From Burkholderiaceae bacterium (GTDB taxonomy: Bacteria > Pseudomonadota > Gammaproteobacteria > Burkholderiales > Burkholderiaceae_A), in the NCBI GenBank assembly GCA_018882785.1, contig VERI01000002.1, positions 186,001 to 250,000 of the forward strand: DNA of 64,000 bases, given 5' to 3'. Every line of letters starts with the position of its first letter. The stretch's first letter is position 1. A program made the translations under genes and the position numbers. Shown one piece after another: positions 31,865 to 44,056 of this stretch. Under the pieces are notes generated by a model. It ran no database searches. It saw nothing but the letters and a program-made list of their open reading frames with translations, and had not been told where the DNA came from.

Positions 31865-32385
31865 CTCAAGAGAAACGACGGCAGTCCCAGCGCAAGAAGC
31901 ACCATGCCCAACGGCTTATGCATCACCGCAATCAATAGAAAAACGCCAAGACCGATCAGCCATCCCCCCCGATAGTGGCCCTGGGTTCGACAGAGCCTGA
32001 GACCCATTCCGGCGATGAGTCCGACCGACACCGCACTCATACCCAGCAGAATGCGTCGCGTGATCTCCAGTTCGGCATACGTCTGATACACCAGCGTCAA
32101 CAACAGAACGATCACAGTGGGAAAGGCCATCATTCCGGCAAACGCCGCTACCGCGCCGCGCAGGCCAAAGAATCGATCGCCCACCATCAATGCCAAATTC
32201 ACGATATTCGGGCCCGGCAATGACTGCGCAATTGCCAGCGATTCAACAAACTCCTTCGGGGTCATCCATCGCCGGTGATGCACCAGTACCCGCTCTGCAA
32301 TCGGCAACACGCCGCCAAAGCCCTGCAGGGCCATGCGCGTGAACGTCCAAAACAAATCAGAGGGTGACGCTGGTCTTTCGATCAC
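31837..32385 (-). CDS. chrA: chromate transporter, short-chain (first partner)
   Basis: LQGFGGVLPIAERVLVHHRRWM, LAIAQSLPGPNIVNLALMVGDRFFG; overlaps second partner by 28 bp. Confidence 0.87.
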   Translation of the reverse strand: MIERPASPSDLFWTFTRMALQGFGGVLPIAERVLVHHRRWMTPKEFVESLAIAQSLPGPNIVNLALMVGDRFFGLRGAVAAFAGMMAFPTVIVLLLTLVYQTYAELEITRRILLGMSAVSVGLIAGMGLRLCRTQGHYRGGWLIGLGVFLLIAVMHKPLGMVLLALGLPSFLLRWWQMRRSV

Positions 32386-34658
32386 GAACGGACATTGGCA
32401 TCCAGCACGGTGAGCGCTGTCATATTGACAATTCGACGCACTGTTGCGGATGAGGTCAGGATGGCCACCGGTGACTTACAGCCCAGAAGCACAGGCCCAA
32501 TCGCGATGTTATTACCGGCAGCAGTCTTCAGCAGGTTATAAGCGATGTTTGCCGCATCAATGGTCGGGCATACCAACAGATTGGCCTCCCCCACCAGGGT
32601 CGAACGGGGCATGATCGCGCGGCGCAGCTCGGCATCCAAGGCAATATCGCCATGCATCTCACCATCAATATTGAGATCAGGAGTCTTGTGACGCACGAGA
32701 TCCAAGACACGACGCATCTTCTCTGCCGATGGCGTCGCACTGCTGCCGAAATTGGAATGCGAAAGCAGGGCGACACGTGGCTCGATTCCGATACGCCGCA
32801 TTTCCTCGGCCGCCATCAGGGTGATCTCCGCCAGCTGTTCTGCGCTTGGATCTGCATTGACGTGGGTATCCACAATCGCCACCGAGCGCTTGGGCAGGAT
32901 CAACAGGTTCATCGCAGCATAGGTCATGGTGCCTGGCCGATGGCCCAGTACCTGGTCCACATAATGGAGATGCAGGGCGTGGCTGCCGAAGGTGCCGCAG
33001 ATCATGCCATCGGCCTCACCACGATGAATCATCATTGCACCGATCAAGGTGTGGCGACGACGCATCTCGAGCTTGGCATACTGCTCGGTAACGCCTTTAC
33101 GCTCGGTCATGTGGTGATAGGTTTCCCAATACTGCCGATAGCGGGGATCTGACTCCGGGTTGATCAGTTCAAAATCAACGCCGGCACGAATCCGCAGGCC
33201 AAAGCGTTCGATTCGACTTTCAAGCACGCTTGGCCGGCCCACCAGGATCGGCCGCGCAAGCCCCTCATCCACCACGACCTGAACGGCCCGCAGCACGCGC
33301 TCTTCTTCGCCCTCGGCATAGACGATACGGTTTTTGGAGGCACGCTTCGCAGCCGAGAAGATGGGCTTCATGAAGTTGCCCGAGTGATAGACAAATTCCT
33401 GCAGGCGATCGACATATGCATCGAAATCCGCAATCGGCCGGGTGGCCACACCACTGTCGGCAGCCGCCTTGGCCACCGCCGGCGCAATCTTCACAATCAG
33501 CCGAGGGTCAAACGGTTTGGGAATCAGATACTCGGGACCAAACGATAGTGCGCCGCTGCCATAGGCGGCCGAGACCACCTCGCTCTGCTCGGCCCGGGCG
33601 AGCTCGGCCACCGCATGCACTGCTGCCAATTCCATCGCACGCGTGATCGTCGTCGCACCCGAATCAAGCGCGCCACGGAAAATAAACGGAAAACACAACA
33701 CATTATTGACCTGGTTGGGATAATCGGTGCGTCCCGTGGCAACAATCGCATCGTCACGCACCGCCTTGACATCCTCGGGCAGGATCTCCGGGTCGGGATT
33801 GGCCAGCGCAAAAATCAATGGCCGCTTGGCCATTGTGGCGACCATCTCTTTTTTCAGAACACCACCAGCGGAAAGTCCGAGAAAGACATCCGCATCACGA
33901 ATTATCTCGGCCAGACTCCGGGCATCTGTTTTCTGGGCGAACCGGGCCTTCTCTGGATCCATCAGCTCGACACGGCCCTCGTAGACCACACCCGCAAGAT
34001 CCGACACCCAAATGTTCTGCTTCGGCAGGCCCAGATCCAACAACAGATCCAGGCAGGCAAGGGCCGCCGCGCCGGCACCCGAGACCACGAGCTTGATGTC
34101 CTTAATATCTTTCCCAACAACCGTCAGGCCGTTGACCAGTGCCGCGCCCACCACGATGGCCGTTCCATGCTGGTCATCGTGGAAGACCGGAATCTTCATC
34201 CGCTCGCGCAGCTTGCGCTCGACGTAAAAACAATCTGGCGCCTTGATGTCCTCGAGGTTGACGCCGCCAAAGGTGGGCTCAAGGGCAGCAACAATATCGA
34301 CGATTCGATCAACATTGGTCTCATTGATCTCAAGATCAAACACATCGATGCCTGCAAACTTTTTAAAGAGAACGCCCTTGCCTTCCATGACCGGCTTGGC
34401 GGCAAGGGGGCCAATATTTCCGAGTCCCAGCACGGCCGTGCCGTTGGTGATCACGGCGACCAGGTTGCCGCGCGAGGTATACCGAAATGCATTGAGGGGA
34501 TCTTTAACAATTTCCTCACAGGCGGCAGCCACCCCTGGCGAATAAGCGAGCGCCAGGTCGCGCTGATTGACCAGCTGTTTGGTGGGTGTTACCGAGATTT
34601 TTCCAGGGGTGCCGCTCTCGTGATACTCAAGCGCCTGCTGTCGAAGCTGCGGATCCAT
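32382..34658 (-). CDS. maeB: NADP-dependent malic enzyme with phosphotransacetylase-like C-terminal domain
   Basis: [39 protein letters not shown]-like C-terminus MHGDIALD...[23 protein letters not shown]; 758 aa. Confidence 0.96.
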   Translation of the reverse strand: MDPQLRQQALEYHESGTPGKISVTPTKQLVNQRDLALAYSPGVAAACEEIVKDPLNAFRYTSRGNLVAVITNGTAVLGLGNIGPLAAKPVMEGKGVLFKKFAGIDVFDLEINETNVDRIVDIVAALEPTFGGVNLEDIKAPDCFYVERKLRERMKIPVFHDDQHGTAIVVGAALVNGLTVVGKDIKDIKLVVSGAGAAALACLDLLLDLGLPKQNIWVSDLAGVVYEGRVELMDPEKARFAQKTDARSLAEIIRDADVFLGLSAGGVLKKEMVATMAKRPLIFALANPDPEILPEDVKAVRDDAIVATGRTDYPNQVNNVLCFPFIFRGALDSGATTITRAMELAAVHAVAELARAEQSEVVSAAYGSGALSFGPEYLIPKPFDPRLIVKIAPAVAKAAADSGVATRPIADFDAYVDRLQEFVYHSGNFMKPIFSAAKRASKNRIVYAEGEEERVLRAVQVVVDEGLARPILVGRPSVLESRIERFGLRIRAGVDFELINPESDPRYRQYWETYHHMTERKGVTEQYAKLEMRRRHTLIGAMMIHRGEADGMICGTFGSHALHLHYVDQVLGHRPGTMTYAAMNLLILPKRSVAIVDTHVNADPSAEQLAEITLMAAEEMRRIGIEPRVALLSHSNFGSSATPSAEKMRRVLDLVRHKTPDLNIDGEMHGDIALDAELRRAIMPRSTLVGEANLLVCPTIDAANIAYNLLKTAAGNNIAIGPVLLGCKSPVAILTSSATVRRIVNMTALTVLDANVRS

Positions 34659-34712
34659 GGCCCACCCCGTTTGATGTCATTCGAAGAACTGGATTATCCC
34701 ACGACCCTATCG

Positions 34713-37700
34713 TCAGTCCCTATCCGCAGATGCACATTCATCCTCGGGGGTGACATCCAGGGCGTAGGCAATCACCTGCGCGACATGCCGCGACTCACGC
34801 CGTGCCGCATCACGAATCTGATGTCGGCATGAAAACCCGTCCGCCACAATCCATGCGTCCTCCGGCGTGGTCCGCACGGCGGGCAAGAGCGATGCCTCTG
34901 CCATCGCGAGCGAGGACACCAAATGCTGTGCCTCATAGCCAAAACTACCCGCCATGCCACAACAGCTGCTCTCAATTAAGTCCGGCGTCGCCCCCACCGA
35001 GGTCAGCGCCTCCAGGGTGGGCGAAATCGCACCCAATGCCTTCTGATGACAATGGCCGTGCACCCGGATCATCGGTAATGGCCGTCTGCGGATGCCTTCG
35101 GCACGCGCCCGGCCAGCCGCCATCCACCATTCCTCAAACAACATCGCCTGTTGCGCAAGTCTGTCCGCCCTCGGGCCAAGCCGCATGACCTTCCACTCAT
35201 CACGCATGCTAAGAAGACAAGATGGCTCTAAGCCCACTACCGGGACCCCACGATCAATCGCAGGGGCCAGCGCCTGCAATGTCTCGTTGGCCATCACCCG
35301 GGCGGCTTCAATCATGCCGACCGACAGATGGGTCCGGCCACAGCACAAAGGCTTTCCTGCTGCCGCCCCGGACAGAAATACCTTAAACCCCAGGCGACGC
35401 ATCACAGAAAACGCCGCATGCAGGTGTTCGGGCTCATAGGCATTATTAAACGTATCCGCCCAAAGAATCACGTCACAGTCATCGATGCCAACAGGCTTGT
35501 CCACATCAGGAGCAGATGCAAGACCCACCGAGAGATCACCTGAGGATGCCGGCTGCGCCAACGACGATTTGAACGCGGATCTTGCAAACGTATCACGACG
35601 CCATACCGGCAACGGCCGTTCAGCCGCGATGCCCAGCCATTTCTCACCCAATGCGCGCATCAATGCGCTGCGGTTACGCAGATTCAATAGGCCCGCAAGC
35701 AATGGAATATTGGCAACCCGTTGCGCCAAAAAAGGCAGCGCCGCAATCATCCGATCCTTGCGGGAGAATCCCGCACGTCGTCCGACCTGATAGGCGGCCT
35801 CGATCTTCATGCGGGCCATATCGACGCCAGTGGGACACTCGCGCTTACATCCTTTACAACCCACGCAGAGTTCTAATGCATCCCGGACCGCAGAGGACTG
35901 CCAGGCGGATGCGCCGAGCTGCCCGCTGAGTGCAAGTCTCAGCGTATTGGCCCTTCCGCGGACCGAATGCTGCTCATCGCGGGTGATGCGGTAACTCGGG
36001 CACATCGTCCCAGCATCAAATTTTCTGCAATGGCCATTGTTGTTGCACATCTCGACCGCCTTGGAGAATCCAAGCGCCGGGTCGTTTCCCGCGCCCGCCG
36101 CCGAGACCGCTATGCCAAAGCTGCCAGGCTCTCCTGTGCGCGAGGGATCGTTATCAACATTCCAGGCTGACCAGTCCAGCCCTGTCGGCATCGATTCAAC
36201 CTGATACCGCGGCGAGAACCGAAACAACGACGCATCGTCCATTTTCGAGCAGTGCACGATCTTGCCCGGATTCATCCGATTGTCAGGATCAAAGGCGGCC
36301 TTCACCTGCTCGAAGGCATGCGTGATCCGATCTCCGAATTGCCATCGCACCCATTCACTTCGGACCAGGCCATCGCCGTGCTCACCAGAGAATGCGCCTT
36401 TGTAACGCCTGACGAGTGCGGCTGCTTCCTCTGCGATCGCACGCATTTTCTGAGCACCATCACGCCGCATATCCAGAATCGGCCGAACATGCAGAGTGCC
36501 CACTGATGCATGCGCATACCACGTGCCCTGGGTGCCATGCCGCGCAAACACCTCAGTCAGCTGCGCCGTGTAATCCGCGAGATGCTCGAGCGGAACCGCA
36601 CAGTCTTCGATAAAGGAGACAGGTTTGCCGTCACCCTTGAGCGACATCATGATGTTGAGACCCGCCTTTCGTACCTCCCAGAGCGCTGTCTGCGCGCGCG
36701 CATCGGCCAGCGGGACCACCGAGCCCGGCAGGCCAAGATCGGCCATCAGCCGCTCCAGATCATGCAGACCGCGGTCCGCAACTGCAGAATCTTCGTGGGC
36801 GAATTCCACCAGCAGCAGGGCATCGGTCGGCCTGCCAAGGGTCTGTGTGAGTGCAGCCTCGATCACCGGCGCAAACACCGGATTGGCACGTGACAGTTCA
36901 ATCATTGTTCGGTCCACAAGCTCTACTGCGATTGGCTTGAGATCGACAATATGGCGTGTCATTGTCATCGCCTGATGAAAGCTCGGAAAATTCACGACAC
37001 CCAGCCGCTTGTTCTTGGGCAGCGGTGAAAGCTTCAACTTCAGCGACTCAAAATAGCCAAGGGTTCCCTCCGAGCCCACCAGCAGCTGCGCGAAGTTCAC
37101 CCGATGACGCTCAGCCTCAGCGCAATAGGGGCGCTCGCTCTGGGGGTAAAACACATCCAGGTTATATCCCCCAACACGACGCATCACCTTCGGCCAGAGT
37201 TCGGCGATGTCTTCCCGAACCGATTCAGCAATCTGAAATAAACGCGGAATCAATGTGTTTAAACGCGCATTGGACAGACGCATGTCCCCGCCATCACCGA
37301 ATGATCCGAAGTAGGCCCGCGTTCCATCTGCCAACACGGCATCCAGGCCCGCAACGTTGTGGACCATGTTGCCGTAATAAAGCGATCGGGAGCCGCAGGA
37401 GTTATTGCCCGCCATCCCGCCGATGGTGCACTGGGCAGCGGTCGATACGTCTACTGGAAACCAGACCCCATGGGGCTTGAGCTGCGCGTTTAACTGATCG
37501 AGCACCATGCCGGGCTGTACCGTCACGGTCATCGCATCCAGATCAAGCGAGAGCAGTCGATTGAGATATTTACTGTTATCAATCACCAGGGCCTCGCCCA
37601 CCGTCTGGCCACACTGCGAGGTTCCCGCGCCGCGGGGCAGGACGGGCAGCCCCAGATCACGCGCAATGTCGAGCGCGACACGGGCATCAAGATCGGTCTT

Positions 37701-37928
37701 GGGGATTGCTACCCCAATCGGCATCACCTGATAGATCGAGGCGTCCGTGGCATAGCGTCCGCGTGATGCATGATCCATCAGCACGTCGCCCTGCATCTCC
37801 CTGCCCAGACGGGCCGCCAGCTGACTTCGGGCATTGGCAGACTGCAGATTGCCGGAGAGAAACGCGCGCCGGCCGGCACTGGGGTTCGACATAACTCGCT
37901 GGGACATGGGATGTTGATCTACCATCAT
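34713..37928 (-). CDS. FAD-linked oxidase fused to (Fe-S)/CCG domain (YdiJ / D-2-hydroxyacid dehydrogenase-like)
   Basis: FAD_binding_4 PRGAGTSQCGQTVGEALVIDNSKYLN, GMAGNNSCGSRS; CVGCKGCKRECPTGVDMARMK; CHCHQ..CCGMAGSFGYE type C-terminus; start uncertain (M at 37928). Confidence 0.92.
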   Translation of the reverse strand: MMVDQHPMSQRVMSNPSAGRRAFLSGNLQSANARSQLAARLGREMQGDVLMDHASRGRYATDASIYQVMPIGVAIPKTDLDARVALDIARDLGLPVLPRGAGTSQCGQTVGEALVIDNSKYLNRLLSLDLDAMTVTVQPGMVLDQLNAQLKPHGVWFPVDVSTAAQCTIGGMAGNNSCGSRSLYYGNMVHNVAGLDAVLADGTRAYFGSFGDGGDMRLSNARLNTLIPRLFQIAESVREDIAELWPKVMRRVGGYNLDVFYPQSERPYCAEAERHRVNFAQLLVGSEGTLGYFESLKLKLSPLPKNKRLGVVNFPSFHQAMTMTRHIVDLKPIAVELVDRTMIELSRANPVFAPVIEAALTQTLGRPTDALLLVEFAHEDSAVADRGLHDLERLMADLGLPGSVVPLADARAQTALWEVRKAGLNIMMSLKGDGKPVSFIEDCAVPLEHLADYTAQLTEVFARHGTQGTWYAHASVGTLHVRPILDMRRDGAQKMRAIAEEAAALVRRYKGAFSGEHGDGLVRSEWVRWQFGDRITHAFEQVKAAFDPDNRMNPGKIVHCSKMDDASLFRFSPRYQVESMPTGLDWSAWNVDNDPSRTGEPGSFGIAVSAAGAGNDPALGFSKAVEMCNNNGHCRKFDAGTMCPSYRITRDEQHSVRGRANTLRLALSGQLGASAWQSSAVRDALELCVGCKGCKRECPTGVDMARMKIEAAYQVGRRAGFSRKDRMIAALPFLAQRVANIPLLAGLLNLRNRSALMRALGEKWLGIAAERPLPVWRRDTFARSAFKSSLAQPASSGDLSVGLASAPDVDKPVGIDDCDVILWADTFNNAYEPEHLHAAFSVMRRLGFKVFLSGAAAGKPLCCGRTHLSVGMIEAARVMANETLQALAPAIDRGVPVVGLEPSCLLSMRDEWKVMRLGPRADRLAQQAMLFEEWWMAAGRARAEGIRRRPLPMIRVHGHCHQKALGAISPTLEALTSVGATPDLIESSCCGMAGSFGYEAQHLVSSLAMAEASLLPAVRTTPEDAWIVADGFSCRHQIRDAARRESRHVAQVIAYALDVTPEDECASADRD

Positions 37929-37968
37929 AGATCGGCCGGCCCGGCCCACCCCATTCGGAGTTTCATCC

Positions 37969-39213
37969 ATGAAGCGCGACCCCAACAATGCCATTCACGC
38001 GGCCATCAATCCGCGGGCCACACTGAATCGAATCGGCCAAGGCCGTCATTTCCTGCAGATCCCAGGACCTTCGAACGTACCGGATCGGGTCCTGCGGGCA
38101 ATCGACTTTCCCACCATCGATCATCGTGGGCCTGAGTTCCAGCAGCTTGGTCGGCGCATCCTAGAGGCCATCAAGCCCATCTTTGGGACCACCCAGCCGG
38201 TGATGATCTACGCTGCCTCGGGCACAGGTGCCTGGGAGGCAGCACTGGTCAACACCTTGAACGCCGGGGACCAGGTGCTCATGGTGGAGACAGGCCACTT
38301 CGCAACGCTGTGGAAAAAACTCGCTGAGAAACTCGGACTTAAGACCGAATTCATCCCGGGGGACTGGCGGCACGGTGTGGACTGCAGGCAGTTGGAATCT
38401 CGGCTGAAAGAGGACCCGACCCACAGCATTAAAGCGGTCTGTGTCGTGCATAACGAAACCTCTACAGGGGTGCTCTCCGATATCGCGGCTGTGCGACGGG
38501 CCATCGATGCCGCCCACCATCCCGCCCTGCTGATGGTGGACACCATCTCGTCGGTGGGAAGCGTTGAGTTCAGACATGATGAATGGGGGGTGGATGTCAC
38601 CATCGGCAGCTCTCAGAAAGGCATGATGCTGCCCCCGGGCATTTCATTTAACGCGGTGAGCGAAAAAGCCATTGCGGCGAGTCATCAATCCACCCTGCCC
38701 AAGGCCTATTGGGGATGGGAAGAAATGCTGGTTGCAAACCGCTCCGGTTTTTTCCCGACGACACCTGCGACCAATCTTCTCTACGGCCTCGCGGAGGCCT
38801 TGGACATGATGTTTGAGGAAGGACTGCCCAATATTTATGCCCGCCATCAACGCCATGCGGAGGCAACACGCCGGGCGGTGCGCGCATGGGGGTTGGAGAT
38901 TCTGTGCCAGAACCCCGCAGAGTACAGCCCGGTGCTGACCGCAGCTGTCATGCCCAAACGTTCAGATGGCCAGCATTTCGATGCCGACGCATTTCGTCAG
39001 CTGGTGCTTGAGCGCTTCAACATGTCACTCGGCATGGGGCTTGCAAAACTGCAGGGCTGGGTCTTTCGCATTGGGCACCTGGGCGACTTCAACGATCTCA
39101 GCCTCATCGGGACGCTTGGCGGTGTTGAGATGGGACTGGCGGCGGCCGGAATTCCCCACCAAAAAGGTGGCGTGCAGGCCGCAATTGACTATCTGGCCGA
39201 GCAGGCGCGCTAA
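37969..39213 (+). CDS. pyridoxal-phosphate aminotransferase, serine/alanine--glyoxylate aminotransferase family
   Basis: FLQIPGPSNVPDRVLRAIDFPTIDHRGPEF, DTISSVGSVEFRHDEWGVDVTIGSSQKGMMLPPG (PLP Lys). Confidence 0.92.
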   Translation: MKRDPNNAIHAAINPRATLNRIGQGRHFLQIPGPSNVPDRVLRAIDFPTIDHRGPEFQQLGRRILEAIKPIFGTTQPVMIYAASGTGAWEAALVNTLNAGDQVLMVETGHFATLWKKLAEKLGLKTEFIPGDWRHGVDCRQLESRLKEDPTHSIKAVCVVHNETSTGVLSDIAAVRRAIDAAHHPALLMVDTISSVGSVEFRHDEWGVDVTIGSSQKGMMLPPGISFNAVSEKAIAASHQSTLPKAYWGWEEMLVANRSGFFPTTPATNLLYGLAEALDMMFEEGLPNIYARHQRHAEATRRAVRAWGLEILCQNPAEYSPVLTAAVMPKRSDGQHFDADAFRQLVLERFNMSLGMGLAKLQGWVFRIGHLGDFNDLSLIGTLGGVEMGLAAAGIPHQKGGVQAAIDYLAEQAR

Positions 39214-39216
39214 GCC

Positions 39217-39882
39217 CTACGCAAGCACCCGGCCAACCGCAGCCGCCTGGATTCGCTCCCGAGTCTGAAGCACCCGCTGTGGATATTCGGTTGGCTGCTC
39301 AACCGCGCCGACATAGGCGCGTAGGGCAGCCATTTCCGAACCAAATCGATCTAAGTATTCCCGCAGGATCTGGGCGCCAACCTGCATGTTGACCCAAGGA
39401 TCCAGGGCCAGCTTCTCCCCGCCAAAGGCTTTGAGCTTATCGGCGTGGGCCTTCGGCATGATCTGCATCAGGCCGACCGCACCCATATTGCTCTCGGCCA
39501 AGGGATTAAAAGCCGATTCAATGGAAATCACGGCCAGCAGGAGATGGGGGTCCAGCCGATAGGTCGCGGCGGTCTCGTAACTGGCCGCCACGAGCTGCTC
39601 AATCGCCCCCATCGCCACCCGGTGTCGGCTTGCAATCCATCTTGCCACCCTGCGCTGCTCCACCGTCAGGTTGGTCGGCAGGATGGTGTAGACCGAATTC
39701 ATCTGCCGGGGAGATAAAGCCTCCAGGGCAAGACCGCTCCAGGCGCCGAGCCGAGCCCGACCGGCATCCGTCAGTAGGGTCGACAGTGCCAATAAGGCCA
39801 GGACAATAAAGGTAGTGGTCCGCTGCTTAAGCGACTCCCACCCCTGCATGACGGTGGGACTGGTGATGTTCGGATCGGTCAT
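39217..39882 (-). CDS. lytic transglycosylase (SLT family)
   Basis: AVISIESAFNPLAESNMGAVGLMQIMPKAHADKLK. Confidence 0.93.
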   Translation of the reverse strand: MTDPNITSPTVMQGWESLKQRTTTFIVLALLALSTLLTDAGRARLGAWSGLALEALSPRQMNSVYTILPTNLTVEQRRVARWIASRHRVAMGAIEQLVAASYETAATYRLDPHLLLAVISIESAFNPLAESNMGAVGLMQIMPKAHADKLKAFGGEKLALDPWVNMQVGAQILREYLDRFGSEMAALRAYVGAVEQPTEYPQRVLQTRERIQAAAVGRVLA

Positions 39883-39957
39883 GGGCCGATTGGAACACAG
39901 GCCACCCGCCCCTGCAATCTATAAAAAAACTTTAAAAATCAATTACTTATATACAAC

Positions 39958-41460
39958 CTAGTGGTAAGTGTAGGCCCACTTAATCAGGGAGTCCATGGCC
40001 TGTTTGGATTTGCCGGCCTGGGGGTCATTGACCACCGCCACAAACACGACCCAGCGCCCCTCGGCGGATCGGATGTAGCCGGCCAGCGCCCGCACGTCAT
40101 CCAACGTCCCGGTCTTCAGCCAGGCCCTTCCCTCTAGAACGCTGTTGCGCATCCGATGCCGCACCGTCCCCTCAATGCCCACCGCGGGCAGTGTCTCCAC
40201 CCATGCCTGGGCGTCCGGGCCCACCAGGGCGTCGGCGAGCAGCCTTGCCAGACTCCGGGCCGAGATTCGCTCCTCGCGGCTCAGACCCGAACCGTTATCC
40301 ATGACAAGCTCGGGAAACACCAGACCCCGGGATGCCAGAAACGCCTTCACGGCAAGCCGTGACTCCTGACGGGTGGCCGGCCTGCCTTCGGCCGCCGACA
40401 GATTGAGAAACAACTGGCGGGTCATGGGGTTGTTGCTCAGCTTATTGATATCCGCGACAAGCTCAATCAGGGGCCGCGGCGACTCCCACTGCACCAGCGT
40501 GCGGGCATGGTCCGGAGTGGTGCCCGTCTGCAGCTTGACCTTCATCACACCGCCGACGGCCTCCCATGCAGAACGAAATGCCGTCATTGCAAACCGTGCG
40601 TGATCCATCACGCTGACATAAAAATCCACGCCATTGCACTGTTTGCCCATCACGCCACTTACAAAGAGCTTGGGCTCTGCGCCCTTTTCCGCGGCATCCA
40701 TACGGGCAGAGACCCGACTGCGCGCACAGCCTCCATCCACCAGCTGTATCTTTTGATGAACCTCCTGTTCACGCAAACGCGGTTCCGTGACAACCCGTAC
40801 ACGCCGGCCGCCCTCCGACCATACGGATACTTTTACCGACTTAAAGTTGACCATCGCCGCATGGGGGCCGACGTTGTATGTTGAAAAGGGACGTCCATCA
40901 AACAGGCCTGGATCGACCTCGGGCTCATTGAAACGCGAACCATCAACCACAAGCGTTCCCTCAATGCGCTCGATGCCCATCGACTTTAAGCGTGTCGCAA
41001 TCTCTGCGAGATCCTCCACCACCAGCTTGGGGTCGCCACCACCCTGAAAAAATAGGTCTCCCCGAAGGATTCCAGCCTCTAGACGGCCAGTGGTTGCAAT
41101 TCTGGTCTGATGGCGAAACTGTGGCCCAAGCAGGCCCAATGCAGCACGTGTGGTCACGAGCTTCATCACCGAAGCCGGATTCACAGGCATATCAGTGTTT
41201 AACCCAATGCCATTAATGACAGGGCCCATCACCACCACGGGCGGCAGGGGAATAATGGCCACCGCCCAGGCGCTGTCGGGAAGGCCACTGGCGGAGAGTT
41301 CTTTTTTTACCTCAGCAGGCAGCGACGAAAACTTCACGATCGGCGTAAACTGCGCGGTCGCCGCGCAGGGTCCGATCATGGCGAGGAAAAAAATAAATGG
41401 GCGTGCTTTTAGGATCACTTCGTGCGATATTTTGTCAAAGATTTTGGAGACAGCCGTCAT
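39958..41460 (-). CDS. dacB: D-alanyl-D-alanine carboxypeptidase/endopeptidase (PBP4)
   Basis: PASVMKLVTTRAAL (SxxK), DNGSGLSREERIS (SxN region), WLKTGTLDDVRALAGYI (KTG); GTG at 41418 is a plausible alternative start ahead of a signal peptide. Confidence 0.94.
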   Translation of the reverse strand: MTAVSKIFDKISHEVILKARPFIFFLAMIGPCAATAQFTPIVKFSSLPAEVKKELSASGLPDSAWAVAIIPLPPVVVMGPVINGIGLNTDMPVNPASVMKLVTTRAALGLLGPQFRHQTRIATTGRLEAGILRGDLFFQGGGDPKLVVEDLAEIATRLKSMGIERIEGTLVVDGSRFNEPEVDPGLFDGRPFSTYNVGPHAAMVNFKSVKVSVWSEGGRRVRVVTEPRLREQEVHQKIQLVDGGCARSRVSARMDAAEKGAEPKLFVSGVMGKQCNGVDFYVSVMDHARFAMTAFRSAWEAVGGVMKVKLQTGTTPDHARTLVQWESPRPLIELVADINKLSNNPMTRQLFLNLSAAEGRPATRQESRLAVKAFLASRGLVFPELVMDNGSGLSREERISARSLARLLADALVGPDAQAWVETLPAVGIEGTVRHRMRNSVLEGRAWLKTGTLDDVRALAGYIRSAEGRWVVFVAVVNDPQAGKSKQAMDSLIKWAYTYH

Positions 41461-41719
41461 GGCACTTGAGAAAAATGAAAATTACTTTGAGCTGACCGAT
41501 GACAGCGATCGCGCCTCTGCCATCGAGGCCCAGTTCAACGAAGATGCCCTAGAAGAGGCGCGCCGTAAAATCGCACCCGAAACCAGTCCAGATTTCGACG
41601 GTAAACACTGCATTGAGTGCGGCGAAAAGATCCCGTCTGCCCGACTCAAACTCGGAAAAATCCGCTGCATCGACTGCCAGACCCTTCGGGAGCAGAAGAC
41701 CCGCTTCTTCGGCGGCTAG
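41459..41719 (+). CDS. TraR/DksA-type C4 zinc-finger protein
   Basis: CIECGEKIPSARLKLGKIRCIDCQTLREQKTRFF; 86 aa; ATG at 41459. Confidence 0.85.
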   Translation: MALEKNENYFELTDDSDRASAIEAQFNEDALEEARRKIAPETSPDFDGKHCIECGEKIPSARLKLGKIRCIDCQTLREQKTRFFGG

Positions 41720-41772
41720 CCCCCCTAGGCGGATCGAACCTAGGGTAAACCCGTAAATTTCCTCGGCCAAGC

Positions 41773-41802
41773 CTTGAAAAAGGATTTGTCCGCCCCTACT
41801 AT
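41773..41802 (+). promoter_or_regulatory. groESL promoter; sigma70-like and sigma32-like elements overlap
   Basis: TTGAAA-N17-TACTAT (41774-41802); overlapping CTTGAAA-N13-CCCCTACT (41773-41800). Confidence 0.6.
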
Positions 41803-41828
41803 TAGCACTCAAGAGCGGTGAGTGCTAA
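41802..41828 (+). promoter_or_regulatory. CIRCE element (HrcA operator)
   Basis: Perfect TTAGCACTC-N9-GAGTGCTAA upstream of groES. Confidence 0.97.
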
Positions 41829-41943
41829 CAGCGCCCCGAGTCCCTCCGGGCTGCCTTCTGGCACGGATCCTCCCTTCCGGCCCCAGAAGCAGTACCGCTC
41901 GACACCCTTGTTTAAATGTCTCTTTAGGAATGGAGTTCTCAAC

Positions 41944-43933
<1,990 letters not shown>

Positions 43934-44013
43934 AACCCACATTCAAGGTGGACCGGGGCCCCATCCGTTCAGCAACACTGGCTCCGGTTGCATTGAATGT
44001 CTCCTTTGTTTTG

Positions 44014-44040
44014 AGCCCCGCGGCAACGCGGGGCTTTTTT
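44014..44040 (+). terminator. Rho-independent terminator after groEL
   Basis: AGCCCCGCG-GCAA-CGCGGGGCT followed by T-run. Confidence 0.92.
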
Positions 44041-44056
44041 CTTTATGATCGTCGGT

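Noticed and set aside
33615-34832. 405-aa plus-strand ORF antisense to maeB
   Set aside because: maeB is well supported; the antisense frame has no recognisable domain and extends over the gene start, as expected for a shadow ORF.
41723-41745. CCCTAGG-N9-CCTAGGG hairpin as a terminator of the zinc-finger gene
   Set aside because: Stem is only 7 bp and no T-run follows; CCTAGG is itself palindromic, so the symmetry is partly trivial.
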